A DNA stretch of 64,000 nt from Hyphomicrobiales bacterium (GTDB lineage Bacteria > Pseudomonadota > Alphaproteobacteria > Rhizobiales > Rhizobiaceae). The stretch lies in the NCBI GenBank assembly GCA_900471925.1, contig UCGV01000001.1, positions 1-64,000 of the forward strand. Reading direction: 5' to 3'. The notes below the pieces were generated by a model, which worked only from the letters and a program-made list of their open reading frames with translations, was not told the origin of the DNA and did no database searches. Positions 1 to 9,562 of the stretch are shown piece by piece. Numbering within the stretch: the stretch's first letter is position 1; each line of letters begins with the position of its first letter. The position numbers and the translations under genes are program-made.

Positions 1-24
1 ACGTAAGTCCGGCGGTTGTGCCGA

Positions 25-519
25 TCAGGCCTCCCGGTCGATACGCGCGATGAGGCGGTCGATTTCACGGTCTGAAAAGACCTCGATACCCGCGTGCCTG
101 AGCGCGGCGGCTGTAACGCCATTGCCGGAACGGCGGCTGCCGGAAAAGGAGCCGTCATAGATAAAGCCGGAACCACAGGACGGGCTGCCGTCGATCAGCA
201 GCGCATAGCGACAGCCGTTTGCGGTCGCAAGCCGCACGGCATTGTCAGCTGCCTTCAGGAATTCATTCGTCACATCGCCGCCGGTCAGCTCGATCACGCG
301 GCCACTGCCTGCAAGCACATCCTCGCCGGTCGCTGCGTCAGCGATTTCGGCCGGAGGTCGCGGCACCGGCATGCCGGCCGACATTTCCGGACAGAGCGTT
401 ACCAGCAACCCTTCGCGCATCCAGCCCTCGATTGCTGGATGAATGAGCGGCTTCGCACGGCCGTCATAGCGGACGGCATGGCCCATGAGACAGGCGCTGA
501 CGAGGATCTTTGACACCAT
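25..519 (-). CDS. DUF523 family protein
   Basis: A 164-residue protein of the DUF523 family, whose biochemical role is not established. The N-terminus carries the family pattern VSACLMGxxVRYDG, followed by LCPEMSAGMPVPRPPAEI (the usual CPE...PRPPAEI signature) and, in the second half, IDGSPSCGSGFIYDG with conserved Cys and Gly residues. The ATG at 519 is chosen because the family motif begins a few residues in; the frame stays open to 588 but that would run into the upstream LysR gene. It starts 32 nt downstream of the LysR stop on the same strand, so the two may be co-transcribed. It looks soluble and cytoplasmic. Confidence 0.85.
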   Translation of the reverse strand: MVSKILVSACLMGHAVRYDGRAKPLIHPAIEGWMREGLLVTLCPEMSAGMPVPRPPAEIADAATGEDVLAGSGRVIELTGGDVTNEFLKAADNAVRLATANGCRYALLIDGSPSCGSGFIYDGSFSGSRRSGNGVTAAALRHAGIEVFSDREIDRLIARIDREA

Positions 520-551
520 GCAAGAAGCTTTAACGCAGATCCGGGCAGACG

Positions 552-1466
552 TCACCGATCGAAGCCGGGAGCGGCCTTGGCGATGCAAGCGCGGAACCAG
601 CGCTGCGCCGGATGGACATCGTTACGCCGATGCCACGACATGACGAAAGGAACGGGGTCCAGCGCGACAGGCGGCTCGAATATAGCAAGCTCCTGCGCAT
701 GGCCGGACGCGGCGATGACACCAGCCATCAGCGTGGCGACCATATCGGAACGGGCGATCAGCAGGGGAGCGGCATACATGTTGGGAAGCGTCAGCGCGAG
801 CCGTCGCTGAAGGCCCTTTTTCGAAAGTGCCGCATCGACATGGCCGAAGCGCTCGTTCTCCGGAGAAACCAGAAGATGCGAGAGAGCCAGGAAGGTCTCG
901 ATATCGACTGCATGGCCTGCAGCCGGATGATCCTTCCTGACGATGGAGACGAAACGCTCTTCGAAGAGCGGCTGGCTCAGGATGCGTCCTGTTTTCGTCG
1001 AGGGCACGCCGACTGTAGCATCAACCTCGCCGGCATCCAGCAGATCGATGGCATCGTCGCGGGCGCTGAAATTGCGCACATGGAGCGTGGCATCGGGCGC
1101 CTCCTCGGCCATCAGGGAAACAAGCTGGGGCAGAAGCGCGAAGGTCGGGTGATCGGAGAGGCCGATCGCAAAAGTGGCCGACGAGGTCGCGGGGTCGAAA
1201 CCCTGCGTGAAATCGAGCGTGCGCTGGATTTCGGCCAGCGCCCGTGACAAGGGCTCGGCAAGATCGAGCGCACGCGGCGTCGGCTGCAGGCCCTGCGGTC
1301 CGCGGACCAGCAATTCATCCCTGAGAAGGCTGCGCAACCGCGCCAGCGCCGCGCTCATCGCCGGCTGTGTCCGGCCGATGCGGATGCCGGCCTTCGTCAC
1401 GCTCCGTTCTTTCATGAGGGCGTCGAAGGCGACAAGCAGGTTGAGATCGATGCCGTGCAAATCCAT
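552..1466 (-). CDS. LysR family transcriptional regulator
   Basis: A full-length LysR-type regulator of 304 residues. The N-terminal winged helix-turn-helix spans about residues 5-65 (DLNLLVAFDALMKERSVTKA, then the recognition-helix region TQPAMSAALARLR), followed by a linker helix and a periplasmic-binding-protein-like effector domain from about residue 90 (FAIGLSDHPTFALLPQLV). The start MDLHGIDLNLL is typical of the NodD/SyrM-like branch. It is divergent from the small tautomerase gene across 94 nt, an arrangement in which LysR proteins commonly control both directions. The effector is unknown; an aromatic or unsaturated acid is a guess from the tautomerase neighbour only. Confidence 0.92.
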   Translation of the reverse strand: MDLHGIDLNLLVAFDALMKERSVTKAGIRIGRTQPAMSAALARLRSLLRDELLVRGPQGLQPTPRALDLAEPLSRALAEIQRTLDFTQGFDPATSSATFAIGLSDHPTFALLPQLVSLMAEEAPDATLHVRNFSARDDAIDLLDAGEVDATVGVPSTKTGRILSQPLFEERFVSIVRKDHPAAGHAVDIETFLALSHLLVSPENERFGHVDAALSKKGLQRRLALTLPNMYAAPLLIARSDMVATLMAGVIAASGHAQELAIFEPPVALDPVPFVMSWHRRNDVHPAQRWFRACIAKAAPGFDR

Positions 1467-1507
1467 CGCATGGATGAATGCATATATTCCATATCAATTT
1501 CAAGCAT

Positions 1508-1519
1508 GCCGATATCGGC
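1508..1519. promoter_or_regulatory. Perfect 12-bp palindrome in LysR/tautomerase intergenic region
   Basis: GCCGATATCGGC is a perfect palindrome in the 94-nt gap between the divergent LysR and tautomerase genes. Just downstream GGTTTGC (1524-1530) and GCAAACC (1542-1548) form a second inverted repeat reaching towards the tautomerase Shine-Dalgarno AGGAC. Either could be an operator; binding by the LysR protein is inferred from position only. Confidence 0.35.
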
Positions 1520-1560
1520 GCTAGGTTTGCCGGGTCGCAACGCAAACCGGGCAGGACATC

Positions 1561-1770
1561 ATGCCATTCGCAAACTACAAATTCCCTGAGGGTACTCTCA
1601 CGTCGGAGCAGAAGGAGGATATCATTCTGCGCACAACGGCCATGTTCGTTGATTTTTTCGGAGAGGGTGTGCGCCCCTACACGATGGTTCTCGTGGATGA
1701 GGTCGTCGATGGCGGCTACGGCCGCGCCGGCGAAACGCTGACCATTGCCAAGATGCAAAAGGAGCGATGA
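1561..1770 (+). CDS. 4-oxalocrotonate tautomerase-like small protein
   Basis: A 69-residue protein with the tautomerase superfamily layout: proline follows the initiator Met (MPFANYKFPEG), so processing would leave the catalytic N-terminal Pro. It continues with the usual helix (SEQKEDIILRTTAMFVDFFG) and a second strand (TMVLVDEVVDGGYGRAGE). Such proteins catalyse keto-enol tautomerisation or related reactions as oligomers of short subunits. The substrate is not evident. An AGGAC Shine-Dalgarno lies 4-5 nt before the ATG. It is divergent from a LysR gene and followed directly by a strong bidirectional terminator, so it is probably monocistronic. Confidence 0.82.
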   Translation: MPFANYKFPEGTLTSEQKEDIILRTTAMFVDFFGEGVRPYTMVLVDEVVDGGYGRAGETLTIAKMQKER

Positions 1771-1781
1771 GAGCAAAAGCA

Positions 1782-1805
1782 AAATGGGGCCGAAAGGCCC
1801 CATTT
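1782..1805. terminator. Bidirectional Rho-independent terminator between tautomerase gene and glyS
   Basis: A perfect 10-bp stem: AAATGGGGCC (1782-1791), a GAAA tetraloop, then GGCCCCATTT (1796-1805). A-rich sequence on the left and T-rich on the right give a U-tract in either direction. It lies 11 nt after the tautomerase stop and 14 nt from the convergent glyS stop, so it can serve both. Confidence 0.85.
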
Positions 1806-1819
1806 GATTATCGTCTGGC

Positions 1820-3997
1820 TCAGCCGGCGATTTTCGAGAAATCCGCCACCGTGCCGGTCGCGGCACGGATCATCCGCAGCAGCGCAAGGCGGTTGGCACG
1901 GATTGCCGCATCCTCGTCATTGACCAGCACGTCGGTGAAGAAGCGATCGACCGGTGCGCGCAGCTTCGAGAGTGCTTCCATGGCCGAGCGGAAATCTTCG
2001 TGCGCGACGGCGCCGGCAGCTTCCGACGAAGCCTTGGTGATGGCTGCAAACAGTTCCTTTTCGGCATCGAGCTTCAGAAGCGCATCCGAAACGCCATCGG
2101 CAACCACGGTACCCTTCTTTTCCTCGGCGGCCAGAAGCTGCGTGGCGCGCTTGGTACCGGCGAGCAGGTTAATACCATCTTCCGAGGTGATGAAGGCCGT
2201 TAGCGCCTCGACGCGGCGGGCCACCATCAGCAGATCGTCGGATTCGGGCGTCAGCACCGCGTCGATGAGATCGTGGCGTGCCCCCTGATCGCGCAGATAG
2301 ACCTTCAGGCGATCGTGGAAGAAGGAGAGCAGGTCGAGCTGCCGCGACAGATCGTCGGTCGCGATGTTTGCGCCGATATCCATATCGATGCGCTGCATAT
2401 GCGAGATGATGCGCGGCAGGAGCGTCACCCTAGCACGCTTTTCGAGCAGGATGCGGATGATGCCGAGCGCGGCGCGGCGCAGTGCAAACGGATCTTTCGA
2501 ACCGGTCGGCTTTTCGTCGATCGCCCAGAAGCCGATCAGCGTGTCGAGCTTGTCGGCGAGCGCCACCGTGATCGCCACCTTGTCGTCGGGCACACGATCG
2601 GACGGGCCTTGCGGCTTGTAGTGATCTTCGATCGCAGCGGAAACGGAGGCGTCTTCGCCCTGCAGCGCCGCATATTTGCGGCCCATGACGCCCTGCAGTT
2701 CAGGGAATTCGCCGACCGCTTCGGTGCGAAGGTCTGCCTTGCAGAGAACAGCGGCGCGGTCCACGACCTTGTAGTCGGCGCCGACAGGCATGGCGATCTT
2801 GGCAGCCATCGCACGGATGCGCTCGACGCGATCGCCCTGCGTGCCGAGCTTGGCATGGAAGGTCACGTTCAGCGCATCGAGCTTGGCCATGCGCTGGTCG
2901 AGTGGCTTGGCGAGGTCGAGGCCGAACTTCTTGGCGGAGGCCTCAAGCGTTTCAAGATCCGGCAGGTTGCCCTGGTCGCGCTTCCAGAAATGCAGCGCGT
3001 CGGAGAGGCGCGCACGCACGACCTTGCCGTTGCCGTGAACGATTTCCTTGCCGCCATCAGTCGCCTGAATGTTGGAGACGAGGATAAACTTGTTCGAAAG
3101 CGTCTCTTCACCCTGTTTGCGGGTGACGAAGCATTTCTGGTTCGTCTTTATGGTCAGGCGGATGATCTCGGAGGGGATCGAAAGGTAATCCTCCTCGAAG
3201 GAGCCCATCAGCACCTGCGGCCATTCCACGAGGCCGGACACTTCTTCCAGCAGACCTTCGTCCTCGACCAGTTCCAGGCCGCTCGCAAAGGCGATGTCGC
3301 GGGCATCGTGAAGGATGATATCCTTGCGCCGTTCCGCATCGAGGATGACCTTCGCCTTTTCGAGGCTCGAGACGTAATCGTCGAAGCGCTTGACGGTGAT
3401 GGCCTCGGGCGCGTGGAAGCGGTGTCCGTAGGTCACGTTGGAAGCGACGATGCCGTCGATCTCGAAGGGGATGACGACGGTTTCTTCATGCTCGGTCCCG
3501 AAGGTGCAGACGATCGATTGCAGCGGGCGCACCCAGCGCAGCGAACCGGGCTGCGAGGATGCCTTGCCCCAGCGCATCGACTTCGGCCACGGGAAATCCT
3601 TGATGATGCCGGGCATGACCTCGGCAACGATCTCCTCGGCGCCGCGGCCCGGCTTTGAGATGACGGCGACATAGAAATCGCCCTTCTTCGGATCGCTGAC
3701 GACCTGTGCTTCGGAAATGGAAGAAAGGCCCGCACCCCGCAGGAAGCCCTCGATCGCCTTTTCGTTGGCGTCGGTGCGCGGCCCCTTGCGCTCTTCGCGC
3801 ACATCGGCGGAGCGGGCCGTCAGACCGTGAATGTCGAGTGTGAGGCGGCGCGGCGTCCAGTATTCCCGTGCACCCTCGTAGGTCAGTCCCGCTTCCACCA
3901 GTGCATCGGTCAGGAGCTTCTTGAGATCGCCGGCGGCCTTGCGCTGCATGCGGGCGGGGATCTCTTCGGAGCGAAGTTCGAGAAGCAGGTTCGGCAT
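1820..3997 (-). CDS. glyS: glycine--tRNA ligase beta subunit
   Basis: Beta subunit of the alpha2-beta2 bacterial glycyl-tRNA synthetase, which charges tRNA-Gly in the cytoplasm; the beta chain supplies most tRNA-binding surface and is needed with the GlyQ catalytic subunit. The 725-residue protein begins with the diagnostic [25 protein letters not shown] N-terminus and carries [17 protein letters not shown] (residues ~145-155) and, near the C-terminus, [22 protein letters not shown], all family landmarks. The ATG at 3997 matches the family start; the frame is open 13 codons further. glyQ is not adjacent: the next gene is divergent tex. Expected to be essential. Confidence 0.97.
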   Translation of the reverse strand: MPNLLLELRSEEIPARMQRKAAGDLKKLLTDALVEAGLTYEGAREYWTPRRLTLDIHGLTARSADVREERKGPRTDANEKAIEGFLRGAGLSSISEAQVVSDPKKGDFYVAVISKPGRGAEEIVAEVMPGIIKDFPWPKSMRWGKASSQPGSLRWVRPLQSIVCTFGTEHEETVVIPFEIDGIVASNVTYGHRFHAPEAITVKRFDDYVSSLEKAKVILDAERRKDIILHDARDIAFASGLELVEDEGLLEEVSGLVEWPQVLMGSFEEDYLSIPSEIIRLTIKTNQKCFVTRKQGEETLSNKFILVSNIQATDGGKEIVHGNGKVVRARLSDALHFWKRDQGNLPDLETLEASAKKFGLDLAKPLDQRMAKLDALNVTFHAKLGTQGDRVERIRAMAAKIAMPVGADYKVVDRAAVLCKADLRTEAVGEFPELQGVMGRKYAALQGEDASVSAAIEDHYKPQGPSDRVPDDKVAITVALADKLDTLIGFWAIDEKPTGSKDPFALRRAALGIIRILLEKRARVTLLPRIISHMQRIDMDIGANIATDDLSRQLDLLSFFHDRLKVYLRDQGARHDLIDAVLTPESDDLLMVARRVEALTAFITSEDGINLLAGTKRATQLLAAEEKKGTVVADGVSDALLKLDAEKELFAAITKASSEAAGAVAHEDFRSAMEALSKLRAPVDRFFTDVLVNDEDAAIRANRLALLRMIRAATGTVADFSKIAG

Positions 3998-4234
3998 GGT
4001 ACTCTTTTCCTGGCGCCTGCAGGGCAGGGCAATCAAAAATGGTCGCCTCTGCTACCAAAGAATGCCGCATCTGCACAACCGCAAAAACAGGACGGGCAAG
4101 GCTCAATTGCGCCTCAGTCATGCCGCTTAAATCGAGAGGTCGGCTCCCTTGCGCTGTGGAAAGCGGTGGCAGGCATTGCCTTGCCGCTTTTCGCCGCTAT
4201 GGTCCGCCGACCTTATTGAACCGCAGGGAATCCC

Positions 4235-6544
4235 ATGGCCGCCGACCTTCGTTCGCTCGCAGCAAGCATCTCCGCCGAAATCAATGCCCGGCCAGATCAG
4301 GCAAAGGCGGCGATCGAGCTGCTGGATGAGGGTGCGACAGTGCCGTTCATCGCTCGCTACCGCAAGGAAGTGACCGGCGGTCTCGACGATACGCAGCTGC
4401 GCACGCTCGCCGAGCGCCTCGTTTACCTGCGCGAACTCGAAGCCCGCCGCGACGCGATCATCGGCTCCATCAACAGCCAGGACAAGATGACGGCGGAACT
4501 GATGGGCAAGCTCACCGCTGCCACGACCAAGGCCGAGCTTGAAGATCTCTATCTGCCCTACAAGCCGAAGCGCCGCACACGTGCCGAAATCGCCCGCGAG
4601 CGCGGCCTCGGCCCGCTTGCCGAAGCGATCCTTGCTGAGCGCGGCAAGGAGCCGGCGACACTTGCCGAAGCCTATATCACCGCTGACGTGCCCGATGTGA
4701 AGACAGCGCTCGAAGGTGCGCGCGACATCGTCGCCGAAGGCTTTGCCGAAAATGCCGATCTGCTCGGCAAGCTGCGCGCCCACCTGCGCAACGCCGCCCT
4801 CCTCAAGGCGAAGGTCGTGGACGGCAAACAGGCGACCGGCGAGAAATTCTCCGACTATTTCGATCATTCTGAACGCTGGGCGACCGCCCCCGGCCACCGC
4901 GCCCTCGCCATGCTGCGCGGTTGGAACGAAGAGGTGCTGACGCTGGCGATCGAGGCCGATGCGGAGATCGCCTCGCCGAACAAGCCGGTCGAGCGCATCA
5001 TCGCCACCGCATATGAGATCGGCACGTCGCGCCCCGGCGATCGCTGGCTGATGGATGTCGCAAGCTGGACCTGGCGTGTGAAGCTCTCCATGTCGCTGTC
5101 ACTCGACCTGATGCGTGAACTGCGCGAAAGGGCCGAGGAAGAGGCGATCCACGTCTTTGCCCGCAATCTCAAGGATCTGCTTCTGGCGGCACCCGCCGGT
5201 TCGCGCGCCACGATGGGCCTCGATCCGGGCATCCGCACCGGCGTCAAGGTCGCAATTGTCGATGGAACCGGCAAGCTCCTCGATACGTCCACGGTCTATC
5301 CGTTCCCGCCGAAGAACGACGTTCGCGGCGCGCAGGCCGAGCTTGCTGCCCTCATTCGCAAGCACAATGTCGAACTGATCGCCATCGGCAACGGCACCGG
5401 CAGCCGTGAGACGGAAAAGCTAGTGACCGACCTGCTGGCCGTCGTGCCTGCGCCGAAGCCTACCAAGGTTATCGTCTCGGAAGCCGGTGCTTCGGTCTAT
5501 TCGGCCTCGGAAACCGCCGCCGCCGAATTTCCGCAGCTCGATGTATCGCTGCGCGGCGCCGTGTCCATTGCGCGTCGCCTGCAGGATCCGCTTGCCGAAC
5601 TCGTCAAGATCGAGCCGAAATCGATCGGCGTCGGCCAGTATCAGCACGATGTCGATCAGACGAAGCTCTCCCGCTCGCTCGATGCCGTCGTCGAAGATGC
5701 GGTGAATGCCGTCGGCGTCGACCTCAACACCGCGTCTGCGCCGCTCCTGTCGCGCGTGTCGGGGCTCGGCCGCTCGATTGCAGATGCGATCGTGCTGCAC
5801 CGTGACCAGAATGGCGCCTTCGAAAGCCGCAAGGATCTGCTGAAGGTTGCCCGCCTCGGCCAGCGCACCTTCGAACAGGCCGCCGGATTCCTGCGTATCC
5901 CGAACGGCAAGGAGCCGCTCGATGCCTCCTCCGTGCATCCGGAAGCCTATGGCGTCGCAAAGAAGATCGTCGCCGCCTGTGGCCGTGATCTTCGCGCCCT
6001 GATGGGCGACAGCGTCACGCTGAAGGCACTCGATCCGCGTAGGTTCATCGACGAGAAATTCGGCCTGCCGACCGTCCGGGATATCATTGCCGAACTCGAC
6101 AAGCCCGGCCGTGACCCTCGCCCGAGCTTCAAGACTGCAACTTTTGCCGAGGGTGTCAACGAAATCAGCGACCTGAAGCCGGGCATGATGCTGGAAGGCA
6201 CGGTCACCAATGTCGCAGCCTTCGGCGCCTTCGTCGATATCGGCGTGCACCAGGATGGTTTGGTCCATGTGTCACAGCTCGCCGACCGCTTCATCAAGGA
6301 TCCTCACGAAATCGTGAAGGCGGGCGATGTGGTCAAGGTGCGCGTTGTCGAGGTGGATGTGAAGCGCAAGCGCATCGGCCTCTCCATGCGTAAGGATGAC
6401 GGCGTTTTGGCGGGTTCTCCACGCCCCGAGTCGCGTGGCAATGCCGCCCCGCGTCCGCAGCAAGACAGCAAACCCGCATCGGCAAAGCCGCAAAGCCAGG
6501 GCGCCTTTGGTGCGGCACTGGCCGAAGCTATGAAGCGAAAATAA
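4235..6544 (+). CDS. tex: Tex-type RNA-binding transcription accessory protein
   Basis: Tex, a conserved nucleic-acid-binding protein linked to transcription and RNA handling. Domains in order: Tex N-terminal helical region (1-195), YqgF/RNase H-like domain starting at [20 protein letters not shown] (~327), helix-hairpin-helix region [16 protein letters not shown] (~497), and an S1 RNA-binding domain (about 650-720; [19 protein letters not shown]). The C-terminal tail of about 50 residues is Pro/Gln/Ala-rich and looks disordered. At 769 residues it has the family's normal length. Start ATG at 4235 follows a CAGGGAA Shine-Dalgarno. It is divergent from glyS and appears to stand alone. Confidence 0.96.
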   Translation: MAADLRSLAASISAEINARPDQAKAAIELLDEGATVPFIARYRKEVTGGLDDTQLRTLAERLVYLRELEARRDAIIGSINSQDKMTAELMGKLTAATTKAELEDLYLPYKPKRRTRAEIARERGLGPLAEAILAERGKEPATLAEAYITADVPDVKTALEGARDIVAEGFAENADLLGKLRAHLRNAALLKAKVVDGKQATGEKFSDYFDHSERWATAPGHRALAMLRGWNEEVLTLAIEADAEIASPNKPVERIIATAYEIGTSRPGDRWLMDVASWTWRVKLSMSLSLDLMRELRERAEEEAIHVFARNLKDLLLAAPAGSRATMGLDPGIRTGVKVAIVDGTGKLLDTSTVYPFPPKNDVRGAQAELAALIRKHNVELIAIGNGTGSRETEKLVTDLLAVVPAPKPTKVIVSEAGASVYSASETAAAEFPQLDVSLRGAVSIARRLQDPLAELVKIEPKSIGVGQYQHDVDQTKLSRSLDAVVEDAVNAVGVDLNTASAPLLSRVSGLGRSIADAIVLHRDQNGAFESRKDLLKVARLGQRTFEQAAGFLRIPNGKEPLDASSVHPEAYGVAKKIVAACGRDLRALMGDSVTLKALDPRRFIDEKFGLPTVRDIIAELDKPGRDPRPSFKTATFAEGVNEISDLKPGMMLEGTVTNVAAFGAFVDIGVHQDGLVHVSQLADRFIKDPHEIVKAGDVVKVRVVEVDVKRKRIGLSMRKDDGVLAGSPRPESRGNAAPRPQQDSKPASAKPQSQGAFGAALAEAMKRK

Positions 6545-6643
6545 GAGCTTAGCTCAATATTTGCAAAAATGTCACACTTTGGCAAATGAATTTACGGAGT
6601 GCTAAATCCGGCGCTTGTAAGGCAGAAGAGAGCTATTAAGTTG

Positions 6644-6663
6644 ATGTGACCATCCTGTCACAT
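6644..6663. promoter_or_regulatory. Palindrome before the cyclopropane synthase gene
   Basis: ATGTGAC (6644-6650), six-nucleotide spacer CATCCT, then GTCACAT (6657-6663): 7-bp perfect arms, ending 4 nt before the GAGG Shine-Dalgarno at 6668-6671. It could be a protein-binding site or a leader hairpin. The N6 gap between TGTGAC and GTCACA differs from the Crp consensus (TGTGA-N6-TCACA), so Crp is not claimed. Confidence 0.4.
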
Positions 6664-6676
6664 TTGCGAGGCGTCC

Positions 6677-7936
6677 ATGGCGTCGGCATTCTTAGCGATT
6701 GTCCAAAAAATTGTCCGTAAGGGTTCTTTGGCCCTTACTCTTGCCAATGGGGAAACCCACACGATTGGCGACGGCACCGGCGAACCGGTCGCCGTTCGTC
6801 TTGCCGATCAGGAGGCAGAGGATGCGATCCGTCGCGATCCGACGCTGAAGCTCGGCGAAATGTATATGGAAGGCCGGTTCATCCTTGAACAAGGCAACAT
6901 CTACGACTTCCTCACTCTGGTGAAGCAGAACACCACCAACGAAATCTTCGATTTCAAGATGGCCGCGCTGCTCATCGGCCGCATCGCTGTGCAGCAGCTG
7001 AAGAGCCGCATGCCGGTCAACCACAACAAGCGTAATGTCGCCCACCATTACGACCTGTCCGAAAAGCTCTTTGAACTCTTTCTCGATGAGGACTGGCAAT
7101 ATTCCTGCGCCTATTTCGATCCGCCGGGAATTGGCCTTGAGGAAGCGCAGGTCGCCAAGAAGCGCCACATCGCGGCAAAGCTCATGCCGCAACCCGGCCA
7201 GCGGGTGCTGGAGATCGGCTCCGGCTGGGGCGGCATGGCGATGTATCTCGCGGAATCGACGCCCGGCCTCGATGTCACCGGCATCACGCTGAGCGAAGAG
7301 CAGCTGAAGATTTCGCGGGAGAGGGCGCAGGCGCGCGGTCTTGCCGATCGCGTTCGTTTCGAGCTGCAGGACTATCGCTACCTCACCGGCAAGAAATTCG
7401 ACCGTATCGTCTCGGTCGGCATGTTCGAACATGTCGGCATCGGTAATTTCTTAAATTTCTTCAAGAAGGTGCACGAACTTCTGGATGATAACGGCGTCAT
7501 GCTGCTGCATTCGATCGCCCGTCCGAAGCCGAGCTTTGCGACCAATGCCTTCATCGAGAAATATATCTTCCCGCAGGGCTATATTCCCTCGATCGCCGAA
7601 ACCCTGGTGCCGCTCGAAAAAGCCGGACTGTTGACCCGCGACGTCGAAGTGTTGCCGCTTCACTATGCCTATACGCTACGCCACTGGCGCGAGCGTTTCG
7701 TTGCCCGCAGACAAGAGGCGGTGGCGCTTTACGACGAGAATTTCTTCCGCATGTGGGAGTTCTATCTGGCCGGTTCCGAAATCGGGTTCCGCTGGGATGA
7801 GCTTTTCATCGAGCAGATCCAGATCACCAAGAACCAGTTTGCGACGCCCGACAACCGGAATTATATTCCCGAGAACGAGGCGAAGCTTCGGGAATTCGAG
7901 GCGACACGGCCACCATTAGAAAAGTTCACGTTTTAA
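6677..7936 (+). CDS. cfa: cyclopropane-fatty-acyl-phospholipid synthase
   Basis: SAM-dependent enzyme that adds a methylene bridge to double bonds of membrane phospholipid acyl chains, generally in stationary phase or acid stress. The 419-residue protein has the SAM-binding motif VLEIGSGWGGMAMYLAE at about residue 176, preceded by NVAHHYDLSEKLFELFLD and QYSCAYF, and followed by GMFEHVGIGNF (~250); these are the Cfa family landmarks. An N-terminal extension (residues 1-110) is normal for the family. Rhizobia often encode more than one Cfa, so the paralogue number cannot be fixed. It has its own leader with inverted repeats and is followed by a clear terminator. Confidence 0.93.
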   Translation: MASAFLAIVQKIVRKGSLALTLANGETHTIGDGTGEPVAVRLADQEAEDAIRRDPTLKLGEMYMEGRFILEQGNIYDFLTLVKQNTTNEIFDFKMAALLIGRIAVQQLKSRMPVNHNKRNVAHHYDLSEKLFELFLDEDWQYSCAYFDPPGIGLEEAQVAKKRHIAAKLMPQPGQRVLEIGSGWGGMAMYLAESTPGLDVTGITLSEEQLKISRERAQARGLADRVRFELQDYRYLTGKKFDRIVSVGMFEHVGIGNFLNFFKKVHELLDDNGVMLLHSIARPKPSFATNAFIEKYIFPQGYIPSIAETLVPLEKAGLLTRDVEVLPLHYAYTLRHWRERFVARRQEAVALYDENFFRMWEFYLAGSEIGFRWDELFIEQIQITKNQFATPDNRNYIPENEAKLREFEATRPPLEKFTF

Positions 7937-7940
7937 TATC

Positions 7941-7969
7941 AAAAGCGCGGCCCAAACCGCGCTTTTTCT
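7941..7969 (+). terminator. Rho-independent terminator after cfa
   Basis: Stem AAAAGCGCGG (7941-7950) and CCGCGCTTTT (7957-7966) around a CCCAAA loop, followed by further T residues. It starts 4 nt after the cfa stop. The next gene begins at 7986, so some read-through or a promoter inside the gap must serve it. Confidence 0.85.
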
Positions 7970-7985
7970 TTCTGGAGAGACGGAT

Positions 7986-8564
7986 ATGAGCGCATTTCCT
8001 GAAATCACCCTCGTTCGCCATGGCGAAACCGCATGGTCACTGTCCGGCCAGCATACCGGTCGCAGCGATATTCCGCTGACGGAGAATGGCGAGGCGGCGG
8101 CCCGCGCGCTTGCCCCGCGTCTCTCAGGTCTTTCCGTCTCCGCAGTCTGGACGAGCCCTTCGCAGCGGGCACGCAATACCTGCGCTCTGGCAGGTTTCGG
8201 CGAGAGAGCAATCGTGCAGCCCGATCTCGCCGAATGGGATTACGGCGCCTACGAAGGCATCACCACCAAGGAAATCCTGTCGAAAAGCCCCGGCTGGCGG
8301 CTCTTCCGCGACGGCTGCCCGGATGGTGAGGCACTCAGCGATATCGGCGCCCGTGCCGATCGCATCATTGCCGAGTTACGTCGGGCCAATGCGCCGGTCC
8401 TGATCTTTTCGAGTTCGCATTTCCTGCGCGTGCTCGGCGCCCGCTGGCTCGGCCTGCCGCCGGAGGATGGCTGCCGTTTCATCCTGGATACGACCAGCAT
8501 CAGCGTTCTCGGCTACGAACACGATCTGACGGAGCCTGTCATCCGCCGCTGGAACCAGAAGTAA
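7986..8564 (+). CDS. histidine phosphatase family protein
   Basis: A 192-residue member of the histidine phosphatase (phosphoglycerate mutase-like) superfamily, which transfers phosphate through a catalytic His. The RHG core is LVRHGETAW at residues 9-17, the second conserved Arg lies in TSPSQRARNTCALAG, the acidic partner in LAEWDYGAYEG, and the C-terminal His in FSSSHFLRVLGARWLG. All catalytic residues are therefore present. The WDYG(A/E)YEG form is seen in the broad-specificity and probable sugar-phosphate phosphatases rather than glycolytic mutases, but the substrate cannot be assigned. A GGAGA Shine-Dalgarno lies before the ATG at 7986. Confidence 0.9.
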   Translation: MSAFPEITLVRHGETAWSLSGQHTGRSDIPLTENGEAAARALAPRLSGLSVSAVWTSPSQRARNTCALAGFGERAIVQPDLAEWDYGAYEGITTKEILSKSPGWRLFRDGCPDGEALSDIGARADRIIAELRRANAPVLIFSSSHFLRVLGARWLGLPPEDGCRFILDTTSISVLGYEHDLTEPVIRRWNQK

Positions 8565-8680
8565 TTCTGATCCCCTCGATCTCGCCCTCTTGGTTAAGAA
8601 TGAGGTAACACCCTCGCTATAAATGTAGCGACGCCGCCGTCCGCGGCCGTTCTTGTATTGCGTTTTCTGGAGTGCGGATT

Positions 8681-9490
8681 GTGTTTAATCGATCAGTCGT
8701 ATCGATCTCTTTAGCTATTACCCTTGCCTCTTTCGGCACAGCCTCCGCGCAGGAAGGCGGCCACTGGTGGTCCGGCGACTGGTATCTGAAAGTCGGTGTG
8801 GCAGGCTTTTCCGCGCCGAAATTCGAAGGCGCCTCGACGAATGAGTTCAAGTTCAGCCCGCTGATCTCGGTCGGCCGTCAGGGCGCAGGCCCGCGGTTTT
8901 CCTCGCGCAATGACAATCCGTCCTTCGCGCTCATCGATAATGGCGGCTTTCGTGCCGGTATCGTCGGCCGCTATGTTCCCCAGCGTGACGAGGGCGACGA
9001 CAGCGATCTGCGTGGCCTGAAGAAGGTCAAGTGGGGCGCCGAAGTCGGCGGCTTTGCGGAAGTCTATCCGACCGACTGGCTGCGTGCTCGCGCCGAAGTG
9101 CGCCAGGGCATCCGCTCGCATGACGGTCTCGTGGCTGATCTCGCCATCGACGCCTTCACTGATATCGCGCCGGATCTGCAGCTGTCAGGCGGCCCGCGCG
9201 CCACTTTCGCGACCGGCGGCTATTTCGACTCCTATTACGGCGTCAACGACAAGCAGGCAGCCGCAAGCGGCCTGAAGCCCTATGATCCCTCCGCCGGCAT
9301 GCAATCCTATGGCGCCGGCACGGCGCTGACCTGGAACGCGACGGAGAACCTGTCGACCAGCGCCTTCGCCGAGTACAAGCGCCTCGCCGGCCCGGCTGCC
9401 GACAGCAGTCTCGTGCGACAGAAGGGATCGAAGAACCAGTTCGTGATCGGCGTCTCCGCGAGCTACAAGTTCAACTTCACACTGAACTGA
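8681..9490 (+). CDS. MipA/OmpV family outer-membrane protein
   Basis: Predicted beta-barrel outer-membrane protein of the MipA/OmpV family. A signal peptide (SISLAITLASFGTASAQ, with an AxA site) precedes the mature chain, which has GGHWWSGDWYLKVGVAG, then FKFSPLISVGRQG, and ends with the barrel-type strand VSASYKFNFTLN. MipA in E. coli scaffolds a lytic transglycosylase and a PBP, but many homologues are only known as porin-like. The GTG at 8681 is preferred because GGAG (8669-8672) lies 8 nt upstream; an in-frame GTG at 8672 overlaps that site. It gives 269 residues, a normal length. Confidence 0.87.
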   Translation: MFNRSVVSISLAITLASFGTASAQEGGHWWSGDWYLKVGVAGFSAPKFEGASTNEFKFSPLISVGRQGAGPRFSSRNDNPSFALIDNGGFRAGIVGRYVPQRDEGDDSDLRGLKKVKWGAEVGGFAEVYPTDWLRARAEVRQGIRSHDGLVADLAIDAFTDIAPDLQLSGGPRATFATGGYFDSYYGVNDKQAAASGLKPYDPSAGMQSYGAGTALTWNATENLSTSAFAEYKRLAGPAADSSLVRQKGSKNQFVIGVSASYKFNFTLN

Positions 9491-9493
9491 TCC

Positions 9494-9542
9494 AGAGCAA
9501 TTCCAGCAAAACTTTGCAGCGGTCTTGCGTCTGGAGTTGCGT
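9494..9542. repeat. RIME-like extragenic palindromic repeat, copy A
   Basis: AGAGCAATTCCAGCAAAA followed after a short gap by a matching half GTCTGGAGTTGC gives an imperfect stem-loop between the convergent mipA and SDR genes. It closely matches the repeat at 34118-34165 in this window and resembles the rhizobial intergenic mosaic elements. It may double as a bidirectional terminator. Confidence 0.75.
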
Positions 9543-9562
9543 GGAAATAGAGCACGCGGACC

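Noticed and set aside
2273..3658. A 461-codon open frame antisense to glyS
   Set aside because: glyS motifs are clear on the minus strand; codon-position bias explains the frame.
6645..6662. A Crp site (TGTGA...TCACA) before cfa
   Set aside because: The gap between the half-sites is 8 nt, not the 6 nt of the Crp consensus, so it is reported only as a palindrome.
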